5,572 nt of DNA from Burkholderiales bacterium (GCA_005800795.1 SYEN01000294.1:1-5572); one strand, 5' to 3'; shown: positions 1 to 5,107, counted from the stretch's first letter. Numbers and translations: made by a program. The notes: generated by a model from the sequence alone, not told the origin.

Positions 1-291
1 ATTGACGCGCGGGACTTGCACACCCTGTGCGCCACTGTCTAGGAAACGCATGATGGTCTCGGCGTGATTCATCGGCGGGCGCACGATCGCGGTAGTGCCT
101 GTCAGTTCGCAAGCGCGTACCATGTGCTGGCAATCGTTTTCGTTGATGGTGCCGTGCTCGGCATCAATCAATATCCAGTCGAAGCCGGCATGGCCTAGCA
201 ATTCCACGAGGTCAGCGTCGGGAAACTGCACCATTGCACCGTACACCGGCTTTCCCTCGGCCAGTTTTTGCTTGAGCAGATTTTTTTGCAT
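1..291 (-). CDS. HpcH/HpaI-family aldolase, N-terminal 97 residues (runs off left edge)
   Basis: Enzymes of this family are cytoplasmic class II, metal-dependent aldolases that split 2-oxo-3-deoxy or 4-hydroxy-2-oxo acids into pyruvate and an aldehyde (HpaI, GarL and relatives). I translated this reading frame by hand. It opens with MQKNLLKQKLAEG, typical of the family, and carries DAEHG at residues 43-47, where the His is the catalytic base. VRPP at 70-73 holds the pyruvate-binding Arg, and LDSGAQGVQVPRV at 84-96 is a family hallmark. The metal-ligand Glu and Asp of the C-terminal half lie outside the window. The ATG follows the stop of the upstream Bug gene by one base (TAG-C-ATG), which argues for translational coupling and for this start. 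As the last visible gene of the operon, it probably cleaves an intermediate of the acid bound by the Bug protein. HpaI, GarL and related aldolases cannot be told apart from this half. Confidence 0.9.
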   Translation of the reverse strand, partial: MQKNLLKQKLAEGKPVYGAMVQFPDADLVELLGHAGFDWILIDAEHGTINENDCQHMVRACELTGTTAIVRPPMNHAETIMRFLDSGAQGVQVPRVN

Positions 292-292
292 G

Positions 293-1267
293 CTAATCGG
301 CTTTGATGCCCGCTTCCTTGATGACTTTGCCCCACTTCACTGTTTCAGCCTTGATTATCGCGAGCAACTGTTCCGGTGTGGTGCCCATCGTTTGCAGTCC
401 CTGCTCGAAGAAGCGATCCTTTGCTTCGCGCTGTTGCAGCACGCGCAGTATTTCAGCATTCAGCCGCTCGATCACAGGCGGAGGCGTATTCACGGGCGCG
501 AACATGCCGACCGTCAATTCCGACGCGTAGCCGGGCAGCCCCGCTGCAGCCACAGTGGGAAATCCTGGCGCGAAGGGTGAAGGCTCGGCGCTGGTTACCG
601 CCAGCACGCGCAATCGGCGCGATTTTTCATGCGGCATGGCGGCAGCCGCCACAGGGAACATCACTTGCACCCGCCCGCCCAGAAGATCAATCAGCGCGAC
701 GCCGCCACTCTTATAAGGGACGTGCAGAATGTTGATGCCCGCCAGCGATTTGAACAGTTCCGCGGACATGTGCAGCGTGCTGCCGGAGCCGCCGGATGAG
801 TAACTCAATTCCCCTGGTCGAGCTCTGGCGAACGCTATAAGTTCCTTGACCGACCTGGGCGGCAGCGAGGGATGTACTACCAGCACGTTGGGCGAACTGG
901 CTAGCATGGTGATCGGCGCAAAATCTGTCAGTGAAAACGGCGTATCGCGTCGTAAGAGCGGCAACAGCCACAGGTTGCTGCTGTATGCGAGCAGCGTGTA
1001 GCCGTCTGCCGGCGCCTTGGCCACACCGATGGCGGCCACGCCACCAGCCGCGCCGCCGCGATTGTCCACGATCACCTGTACGTTGAACGCAGCAGTGAGG
1101 CCTACCGCAATCTGGCGCACCGCGAGATCGGTGGCGCCGCCCGTCTGCGCAGTGATGATGCGAACGGGCTTGGCTGGGTATGTTTGTGCGTAAAGCAACA
1201 CGGGCGTAGCAGCCCACAGCGCGCACACGGCGGCAAATGACTTGCTAGGACGGAGAGCAAGCCTCAT
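293..1267 (-). CDS. Bug/TctC-family periplasmic solute-binding protein (first copy)
   Basis: This 324-residue protein belongs to the Bug family of extracytoplasmic receptors, which bind small carboxylates (citrate, dicarboxylates, amino acids, aromatic acids). They serve tripartite tricarboxylate transporters or act as sensors. Residues 1-28 form a signal peptide: basic start, hydrophobic stretch, and LYAQ before the mature start near TYPAKPVRII. Family marks follow: GGATDLAVR at 43-51, VDNRGGAAGG at 67-76, KAPADGYTLL at 84-93, FAPITML, VVHPSLP, and the long AELFKSLAGINILHVPYK segment with DLLGGRVQVMF. Length matches the usual 320-330. It starts 8 nt after the decarboxylase-like gene and ends 1 nt before the aldolase, so it is the middle gene of an operon. 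No Shine-Dalgarno is convincing, so translation may depend on the upstream gene. No TctA or TctB membrane gene is present in the window, as is usual for orphan Bug genes. The ligand is unknown. Confidence 0.95.
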   Translation of the reverse strand: MRLALRPSKSFAAVCALWAATPVLLYAQTYPAKPVRIITAQTGGATDLAVRQIAVGLTAAFNVQVIVDNRGGAAGGVAAIGVAKAPADGYTLLAYSSNLWLLPLLRRDTPFSLTDFAPITMLASSPNVLVVHPSLPPRSVKELIAFARARPGELSYSSGGSGSTLHMSAELFKSLAGINILHVPYKSGGVALIDLLGGRVQVMFPVAAAAMPHEKSRRLRVLAVTSAEPSPFAPGFPTVAAAGLPGYASELTVGMFAPVNTPPPVIERLNAEILRVLQQREAKDRFFEQGLQTMGTTPEQLLAIIKAETVKWGKVIKEAGIKAD

Positions 1268-1275
1268 CGCGTTGC

Positions 1276-1695
1276 TCAGCGTTGCTTGCTTTTCCTGGCC
1301 TTGGTGGCCTTCCCGGTTGCTTTTTCCTCGGCAAACACCTGATTGGCGCAGCGCACTGCCTCGCGCACTGGCAGGATGCCACAGTACATCATGACCTGCA
1401 TCAGCACGGCGCAGATTTCTTCCTTGGTGGCGCCATTGTTGCGTGCGCCACGGATGTGCACGCGCATTTCATGCGAACAGCGAAATGCCGTGGTGAGTGC
1501 CACGTTCAGAAGGCTACGAGTCTTGCGCGGAATGGTGTTGTCCGCCCATACCGTGCCCCACAGATTGGCGGTCGTGTAGTTGCGGATGGGCTGTGAGAAA
1601 TCACTGTCTGCGTCCTGCAACTGAGTATCATACTGGGCGCCAACCACTTCTCGCCGAATTTTCTTGCCGCGCCGGATTTCTGCCTGGGTGATCAT
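1276..1695 (-). CDS. Carboxymuconolactone decarboxylase (CMD/PcaC-like) family protein
   Basis: This 139-residue protein is close in length and layout to 4-carboxymuconolactone decarboxylase, the small all-helical enzyme of the protocatechuate branch. Visible marks are GKKIRREVVGAQYD at 10-23, the aromatic segment LWGTVWAD at 45-52, and TRSLLNVALTTAFRCSHEM at 59-77. These are followed by VHIRGARNNGATKEEI at 79-94, LMQVMMYCGILPVREAV at 98-114, and a lysine-rich tail. The E76...H80 pair in EMRVH lies where PcaC-type proteins have their conserved E..LH. There is no AhpD-type CxxC pair, so a peroxidase role is unlikely, although the protein has cysteines at 73, 95, 105 and 116. A good Shine-Dalgarno (GAGGGA, 8 nt upstream) supports the ATG at 1695. 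As first gene of the operon with the Bug protein and aldolase, it probably decarboxylates or isomerises a catabolic lactone. True PcaC activity cannot be assumed, because many CMD-fold proteins have other substrates. Confidence 0.9.
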   Translation of the reverse strand: MITQAEIRRGKKIRREVVGAQYDTQLQDADSDFSQPIRNYTTANLWGTVWADNTIPRKTRSLLNVALTTAFRCSHEMRVHIRGARNNGATKEEICAVLMQVMMYCGILPVREAVRCANQVFAEEKATGKATKARKSKQR

Positions 1696-1702
1696 TGAAG
1701 TA

Positions 1703-1708
1703 TCCCTC
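1703..1708 (-). promoter_or_regulatory. Shine-Dalgarno for the CMD-like gene
   Basis: GAGGGA on the minus strand lies 7-8 nt before the ATG at 1695. It is the strongest ribosome site in the left operon and fixes the start of its first gene. Confidence 0.7.
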
Positions 1709-1739
1709 GATATGTGCAGTGGAGTCGAACTGACAATCC

Positions 1740-1745
1740 ATTATG
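1740..1745 (-). promoter_or_regulatory. Candidate -10 element of the CMD-Bug-aldolase operon
   Basis: CATAAT on the minus strand matches the sigma-70 -10 consensus at five of six positions and would give a leader of roughly 38 nt before the ATG at 1695. No good -35 lies at 16-18 nt: the nearest TTGACA-like hexamer, TCGACA, has only a 14-nt spacer. If this is the promoter, it probably needs an activator, which would fit the dyad just upstream at 1767-1783. Confidence 0.3.
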
Positions 1746-1766
1746 CATGAAATGATCGTTGTCGAC

Positions 1767-1783
1767 ATTGCGCGTCTCACAAT
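1767..1783. promoter_or_regulatory. Candidate LysR-type operator (ATTG-N9-CAAT)
   Basis: A perfect interrupted dyad, ATTG-N9-CAAT, fits the T-N11-A rule for LysR-type regulators (TG-N9-CA). It lies in the 168-bp region between two divergent starts, the CMD-like gene (minus, 1695) and the truncated lactonase-like gene (plus, 1864). Its centre is about 30 bp upstream of the candidate minus-strand -10. LysR-type regulators commonly control Bug/aldolase catabolic operons, but no regulator gene is in the window. A short dyad like this could also arise by chance. Confidence 0.3.
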
Positions 1784-1820
1784 ATGCTCAATGGGCGCCA
1801 TTGCGTCCGGGAAAGCGCGT

Positions 1821-1826
1821 TATGAT
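1821..1826 (+). promoter_or_regulatory. Candidate -10 element for the truncated MBL-fold gene
   Basis: TATGAT matches the -10 consensus at five of six positions and would put the transcript start about 31 nt before the ATG at 1864. The hexamer at the 17-nt spacing (CCATTG) is a poor -35, so this is weak. If active, it now reads into the IS91-type terminus and runs antisense to the transposase relic. Confidence 0.25.
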
Positions 1827-1863
1827 TCGACATTGTTCGCGCCACCTCCTCGCGAGACCTGCC

Positions 1864-1935
1864 ATGACCCTGCCCAGCTACAAAATCTACGCCATCAAAT
1901 ACGCTTGGCGCGACGCCAAGCGCCACTTGCACTTG
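1864..1935 (+). pseudogene. 5' fragment of an MBL-fold / N-acyl-homoserine-lactonase-like gene, cut after codon 24
   Basis: The 24 codons begin MTLPSYKIYAIKYAWRDAKR. This resembles the N-terminus of the metallo-beta-lactamase-fold hydrolases annotated as N-acyl homoserine lactonase family, whose pattern is roughly YxIYAIRYATRDARRxxHFxGGD. Homology stops at the His-Leu codons that end in CTTG. The next base starts an IS91-type terminus, and the frame then runs into a stop at 1966-1968. The HxHxDH zinc motif and everything after it are missing, so no enzyme can be made. The gene diverges from the CMD-like operon across a shared 168-bp region, so it may once have belonged to the same pathway, perhaps as a lactone hydrolase. 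The family call rests on a short stretch and on memory of the family pattern. Confidence 0.65.
1902..1922. repeat. Perfect hairpin, 9-bp stem and 3-nt loop, next to the IS91-type insertion point
   Basis: CGCTTGGCG-CGA-CGCCAAGCG is a perfect inverted repeat inside the coding part of the lactonase-like fragment. It ends 13 bp before the junction at 1935/1936. Part of it encodes the conserved RDA codons, so it may simply be codon use, but it could also present a structured single strand beside the insertion site. Confidence 0.6.
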
Positions 1936-1955
1936 GGTATAGGAGTTTCAAACGC
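1936..1955 (-). other. oriIS-like terminus of the IS91/ISCR-type relic
   Basis: Read on the minus strand the last 20 bases are GCGTTTGAAACTCCTATACC. The ISCR oriIS as I remember it is GCGTTTGAACTTCCTATACC, a match of 18 of 20. The next four minus-strand bases are CAAG, the target tetramer expected beside oriIS. A small palindrome, GTTTGAAAC, lies within it. The end looks intact although the transposase is not, so an IS91-family transposase supplied from elsewhere might still recognise it. Confidence 0.75.
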
Positions 1956-2001
1956 CGCTTTTGCATAAACCTCAATGTATCCACAACCCGGAGGGCGGTC
2001 A

Positions 2002-2095
2002 ATTTGGCGCTTTATTTCGCAGTCAAAATTTGGCGCTTTTTCACGCAGGCGTCCACCACGTTCCGCCAAAACGCGTCACGAGCATCGCGCCAAAT
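2002..2095. repeat. Cluster of four TTTGGCG motifs, two direct and two inverted
   Basis: ATTTGGCGC occurs on the plus strand at 2002-2010 and 2028-2036, the second within a longer shared stretch GTCAA..TTTGGCGCTTT. Reverse complements lie at 2064-2071 (CGCCAAAA) and 2087-2095 (GCGCCAAAT). All four are in the non-coding part of the IS91-type relic between the transposase stop and oriIS. They could be transposase-binding or fold-back elements of the origin, but could also be a local accident. Confidence 0.5.
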
Positions 2096-2172
2096 CGCCT
2101 CTAACATACTGTTTTGCATGGCATTTCGGCAAACAAGCAAAGCCACCCCTCAGCTCCGCAGCACCTGCCGAT

Positions 2173-2592
2173 TCACGCCGCCCCAAAGTCGTCGAACAAT
2201 CCCATCCGCCGCGCTTTGGCCCTTGGCGGCGGCTGTGGATCAAGCCCAATGGGTTTGAGTATCTTTTCGATTACGTCAGGCTCTTCGATCACGGCGATGA
2301 GCTTCAGCTTGCCGCCGCATTGGCATTACTAAATGTCGATATCGAACACGCGCTTGAGCAGCCGCGCCCACGTCATGCGCACCGGTGTGCGGTGTGCGTG
2401 TTGGCAGTCGCCCTCGCCCGTTGTGGTCTGCTGCGCCGGCGTTGGCACGACCTTCGACCGCAACTTCGCGTTCGGCGTCAGCACGCCGTGAAACCGTATC
2501 AGGTGCAGTCTCGGTCTGGGTATCAGTGCGGCCAGCCGCTGCATGAATTCCATCGGGAAATACAAACGGTGTTCTCAAAGCATCCTCCAGTC
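2173..2592 (-). pseudogene. IS91-family transposase, C-terminal fragment with in-frame stops
   Basis: The frame reads EHRLYFPMEFMQRLAALIPR, then PRLHLIRFHGVLTPNAKLR, a variable linker, and TWARLLKRVFDIDI. It continues after stops with KLKLIAVIEEPDVIEKIL, GLDPQPPPRAKARRMG and FDDFGAA before its natural TGA at 2173-2175. This is the characteristic C-terminal half of IS91-type transposases. Two consecutive stops (TAG TAA, 2327-2332) replace the residues just before the CxxC zinc-ribbon-like motif, and one codon of that motif is missing, leaving CQC. Another stop (TGA, 2575-2577) sits upstream in a W-R-x-x-x-E-H segment that aligns with the family's W-R-D-G-T-x-H. The N-terminal catalytic part is absent. 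The fragment is transcriptionally downstream of the MDR gene on the same strand, and no functional product is expected. Confidence 0.85.
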
Positions 2593-2598
2593 AATGAG

Positions 2599-3750
2599 TC
2601 ACGCTGAATTTCCCTTGTTTGGCGTGATCAGGTACTTCGCCCCAGTCGCGCGTTTGCCATATTCCGAGATCGCCTGCATCCGCAACGCACCGGCCAACGA
2701 GACTTCGTGTGAGTAGTGGCTGGCAAAAGTGCTCTTGAGTTCCGCGACCACGCGCGCGCGCAACTTCTGCGCCGCGGCCGGACCAATCTTTGCCAGAAAG
2801 ATAAAGAGCAACCAGCCGCCTATTCCAAACGAAAAGCCGAAGTTACGCGCGAATTCGGTAGGTGCTGTGTTAAGCGAGCCATACTGGTAGACCTGCTTGT
2901 GTGTCGACGTGCCGTAACGGCTGTACTCCTGCGCGCTGCGGCTCAGCGCCGCTTCCATGCATGTCAGGATCTGACCCGCCAGCCTGCCACCGCCAATGGC
3001 GTCGAAAGCGATCGTCGCGCCGGTGGCGGCCAGGGCGTCAGTCAGCTCGGCCATGAACTCGGGATACTCGGTGTTGCAGATGAACTTCGCGCCCTGCGCT
3101 TTCAGCAGATCGGCCTGTTCCTGCTTGCGCACGATGTTAACCAGCGCGATGCCGTCCTTAAGGCAGATTCGGTTCAGCATCTGCCCCAGGTTCGAGGCCG
3201 CCGCCGTGTGGACCAATGCGCCGTGGCCTTCGCGGCGCATCGTATCCACCATGCCCAAGGCGGTGAGCGGATTGACGAAGGCACTGGCGCCCTCGGCCGG
3301 AGTGGCATCGTCGGGTAACTGCAGGCACTGTTCGGCTTTGACGCAGCGGTACTGCGCATACATGGCGCCGCCCAGCATGGCCACTTTCTTGCCCAGCAGA
3401 GCTTGGGCGTTGGCCGCGCTGCCCGCCTTCACCACCAAACCGGCCCCTTCGTTACCGACCGGCATCGACTGATCCAGCCTCCCCGCCATCGCCTTCATGG
3501 CTTTCTCGGGCACCTGTGCAGTGATCACGGGCCGCTCGTAGCTGCCCGACGACTTTGCAGTGCTCATGTCGGCGGCACCGAACAGCAGGCCCAGGTCCGA
3601 AGGGTTAATTGGCGTGGCCTCGACGCGAATGAGCACTTCGTCGGCCGCCGGCTGTGGAACCTCGACGTCGGCCAGCGAGATTTCGAGCTCGCCGCTGCAA
3701 CGAATCAGCGAGCGAAGTTGCAATGCAGCACGTGGAATGGTTGGGTTCAT
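2599..3750 (-). CDS. MDR-superfamily (quinone-oxidoreductase-like) NAD(P)-dependent oxidoreductase without catalytic zinc
   Basis: This 383-residue cytoplasmic protein has the medium-chain dehydrogenase layout: a GroES-like domain (about 1-140) and a Rossmann cofactor domain (about 150-300). EVLIRVEATPINPSDLGLL at 38-56 and GNEGAG at 99-104 mark the first domain. Asn replaces the zinc-binding His of the GHE motif of alcohol dehydrogenases, so this is a non-zinc, quinone-oxidoreductase or enoyl-reductase-type member. The cofactor loop is ALVHTAAASNLGQML at 178-192, with a nearby FDAIGGG at 249-255. It is somewhat longer than typical quinone oxidoreductases (about 325). The ATG at 3750 is preferred over an upstream frame extension to 3792, because AGGGA lies 4 nt before it and the MNPTIPRAALQL start fits. 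It follows the SDR relic and the second Bug gene on the same strand. The substrate is unknown. Its stop abuts the IS91-type relic. Confidence 0.88.
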   Translation of the reverse strand: MNPTIPRAALQLRSLIRCSGELEISLADVEVPQPAADEVLIRVEATPINPSDLGLLFGAADMSTAKSSGSYERPVITAQVPEKAMKAMAGRLDQSMPVGNEGAGLVVKAGSAANAQALLGKKVAMLGGAMYAQYRCVKAEQCLQLPDDATPAEGASAFVNPLTALGMVDTMRREGHGALVHTAAASNLGQMLNRICLKDGIALVNIVRKQEQADLLKAQGAKFICNTEYPEFMAELTDALAATGATIAFDAIGGGRLAGQILTCMEAALSRSAQEYSRYGTSTHKQVYQYGSLNTAPTEFARNFGFSFGIGGWLLFIFLAKIGPAAAQKLRARVVAELKSTFASHYSHEVSLAGALRMQAISEYGKRATGAKYLITPNKGNSA

Positions 3751-3754
3751 GGTG

Positions 3755-3759
3755 TCCCT
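3755..3759 (-). promoter_or_regulatory. Shine-Dalgarno deciding the MDR start
   Basis: AGGGA on the minus strand lies 4 nt before the ATG at 3750. It favours that start over the in-frame ATG at 3792, which would add 14 residues that look like leader rather than protein. Confidence 0.65.
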
Positions 3760-3796
3760 ATCAATAAGGCGACTAAAAATGCGCTGCGGCACAATC

Positions 3797-3822
3797 GAAA
3801 GGCAGTCGAACGCGAGCCTTTC
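3797..3822. repeat. Hairpin between the SDR relic and the MDR gene
   Basis: GAAAGGC and GCCTTTC form a 7-bp stem with a 12-nt loop, starting at the stop codon of the SDR relic. On the minus strand a run of five T follows only about 20 nt later, so it is at best a weak attenuator and not a clear terminator. Confidence 0.3.
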
Positions 3823-4085
3823 TAGAAAGCGCTGTTATAGAGCCCGCCATCCAGCAACACGCTTTGCCCGGTGATGTATCCGGCATGTTCATTGCACAGG
3901 AAAGCGCAGGTATTGCCGAATTCGATGGGGGAGCCGAATCGTTTCGCGGGCACTTACGCGGTACGCTGGGCAGCCACTGGTTCTGGCGGCACCCCGGCAT
4001 TCTTCGCCCGGGCTGGCACGCTGCCACGCAGACGGTCGGTATCAAAGTAGCCCGGCAAAATATTGTTGATGGTGACGCTTCTGCG
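3822..4085 (-). pseudogene. Short-chain dehydrogenase/reductase (SDR), C-terminal relic with internal stop
   Basis: The frame reads SVTINNILPGYFDTDRLRG, then an internal TAA (3954-3956), then VPAKRFGSPIEFGNTCAFL, CNEHAGYITGQSVLLDGG and LYNSAF before a natural TAG. This is the last third of a classical SDR: the VTIN..LPG segment that follows the catalytic helix, then the PxxRFGxPxEFG and GYITGQ.LLDGG motifs. The Rossmann TGxxxGxG motif and the Ser-Tyr-Lys catalytic residues are missing, and an in-frame TAA (4086-4088) precedes the visible homology. Intact homologues are about 260 residues, so some 170 residues are lost. The relic lies between the second Bug gene and the MDR gene on the same strand, and suggests an ancestral Bug-SDR-MDR operon that suffered an internal deletion. 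An SDR identity is firm, but the substrate cannot be guessed. Confidence 0.85.
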
Positions 4086-4107
4086 TTAGAAGGAGACGGA
4101 CCAAGGG

Positions 4108-4125
4108 AGCCGCCTGCCTGCGGCT
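4108..4125 (-). terminator. Weak hairpin at the end of the second Bug gene
   Basis: AGCCGC-AGGCAG-GCGGCT forms a GC-rich 6-bp stem with a 6-nt loop, overlapping the Bug stop codon on the minus strand. No T-run follows, so factor-independent termination is doubtful and read-through to the MDR gene is plausible. Confidence 0.25.
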
Positions 4126-5107
4126 ATTCGAGCTTGATCCCTGAGCGCTTGATAATCTGCCCCATCATTGCGTGCGAGCGCGCGAGCGATTCGCCGAAAC
4201 TGGCGGCGGTGCCGCCCTCCGCGTCCATCCCTAGAGCCAGCATTTTTTGCTGCGTTTCGGGCGCGCCCAGCCAGCGTGCGATTTCGCCATTCAGTCGATT
4301 AACGATTTCCGGCTGCGTTTGCGCCGGTGCGAGAAGACCTACCCAGTTGGGCATTTCGTAGCCTGGCAGTGCTGCTTCCGAGATAGTGGGCACATCGGCA
4401 AAAACGGGCGTGCGCTTGAGTGTGGCTATCCCCAAAGCGCGCAATCGCTTTTGTTTTACAAAGGGCAAGGCGGCCACGGTCGATATCCACGCCAACTGCA
4501 CCTGTCCTCCCACCAGGTCTATGAGACCCGGCACCACACCTTTGTACGGTATGTGCACGATATCGACTCCGGCCATGGACTTGAACAACTCGCCAGCCAG
4601 ATGCGGTGTGGTGCCGGTGCCTGATGACGAGAAGAACAGTTGGCCCGGACGCTTGCGTGCCAGGGCAATCAAGCCTTTCACATCCGTGACAGGCAGCGCA
4701 GGATGCACCGCCAGTACCGTCGACGTCCAGCCTACTAAAGACACCGGCGCGAAGTCGCGCAAGGCATCATAGCCGGGGTTCTTGTAGATATGGGGCGCTA
4801 CCGCGTGCGTACTGTTGTTGGCCATCAGCAAGGTGTAACCATCGGCCGGCGCTTTGGCAACGGACGCGCTGCCCACCGTGCCGCCACCGCCGGCAGCACG
4901 ATTTTCGACAAACACGCTGACCCCGAATACATCACTCAAACGCTGCGCCACGGCACGCGCCATCAGGTCGGTTGCCGCGCCCGGCGAAAACGCGACCACG
5001 ATGCGCACTGGCTTTGACGGGTAGTCCTGAGCCAGCGCGGGCGCGGCGAGCCAGACCGCGGTCAACAGCAGAGATTTCATCAAGGTAAGGCATGTTGGGC
5101 GGTTCAT
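4124..5107 (-). CDS. Bug/TctC-family periplasmic solute-binding protein (second copy)
   Basis: This is a 327-residue secreted receptor of the same family as the protein at 293-1267, but clearly diverged from it. A signal peptide ends at PALAQ, before DYPSKPVRIVVAFSPGAATD. Family marks include ENRAAGGGGTVGSASVAKAP, ADGYTLLMANNSTHA, FAPVSLVGWTSTVLAVHPAL, and HLAGELFKSMAGVDIVHIPY with DLVGGQVQLAW. Two starts are possible: ATG at 5107, which gives a 27-residue signal peptide, and ATG at 5080 (MKSLLLTAVWLAAPALAQ), which gives 18 residues. Neither has a good Shine-Dalgarno. The only visible -10 places the transcript start about at the first ATG, so the second may be the real one unless the mRNA is leaderless. 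It lies directly downstream of IS ends, and no membrane transporter subunits are nearby. The ligand is unknown. Confidence 0.93.
   Translation of the reverse strand: MNRPTCLTLMKSLLLTAVWLAAPALAQDYPSKPVRIVVAFSPGAATDLMARAVAQRLSDVFGVSVFVENRAAGGGGTVGSASVAKAPADGYTLLMANNSTHAVAPHIYKNPGYDALRDFAPVSLVGWTSTVLAVHPALPVTDVKGLIALARKRPGQLFFSSSGTGTTPHLAGELFKSMAGVDIVHIPYKGVVPGLIDLVGGQVQLAWISTVAALPFVKQKRLRALGIATLKRTPVFADVPTISEAALPGYEMPNWVGLLAPAQTQPEIVNRLNGEIARWLGAPETQQKMLALGMDAEGGTAASFGESLARSHAMMGQIIKRSGIKLE

Larger units (their letters stand above)
1936..2598 (-). mobile_element. Decayed IS91/ISCR-family element: 3' part of transposase plus oriIS end
   Basis: IS91-family elements move by rolling-circle replication, using a Y2 HUH transposase that nicks at oriIS, downstream of the transposase gene. 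Here the minus strand carries the transposase C-terminal part (2173 to about 2592), then about 235 bp of non-coding DNA, then the oriIS-like end at 1936-1955. This end is followed directly by CAAG, a known IS91-type target tetranucleotide. The catalytic HUH and double-tyrosine region, the 5' end and terIS are all gone: homology stops at or just after the stop codon of the MDR gene. Stop codons in the remaining frame show that the element is dead. The right boundary is uncertain by about 10 nt. Confidence 0.8.

Noticed and set aside
95..735. Plus-strand frames opposite the aldolase and first Bug gene
   Set aside because: They are antisense shadows with Cys/Arg-rich translations. The minus-strand genes carry the family motifs.
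1887..2069. 60-codon minus-strand reading frame near oriIS
   Set aside because: It runs across the IS end into the interrupted gene, so it is a chance frame at a junction.
1743..2258. 171-codon plus-strand reading frame across the divergent region
   Set aside because: It crosses the lactonase-like fragment in another frame and runs on through the IS terminus, so it cannot be one gene.
1975..2607. 210-codon plus-strand reading frame
   Set aside because: It is antisense to the IS91-type transposase relic, which has clear family motifs on the minus strand. The translation is Arg/His-rich and unlike any family I know.
2996..3472. 158-codon plus-strand reading frame opposite the MDR gene
   Set aside because: It is a shadow frame of a well-supported minus-strand gene.
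3751..3792. N-terminal extension of the MDR protein to an upstream ATG
   Set aside because: The extra 14 residues lack family similarity, and a Shine-Dalgarno is placed for the ATG at 3750.
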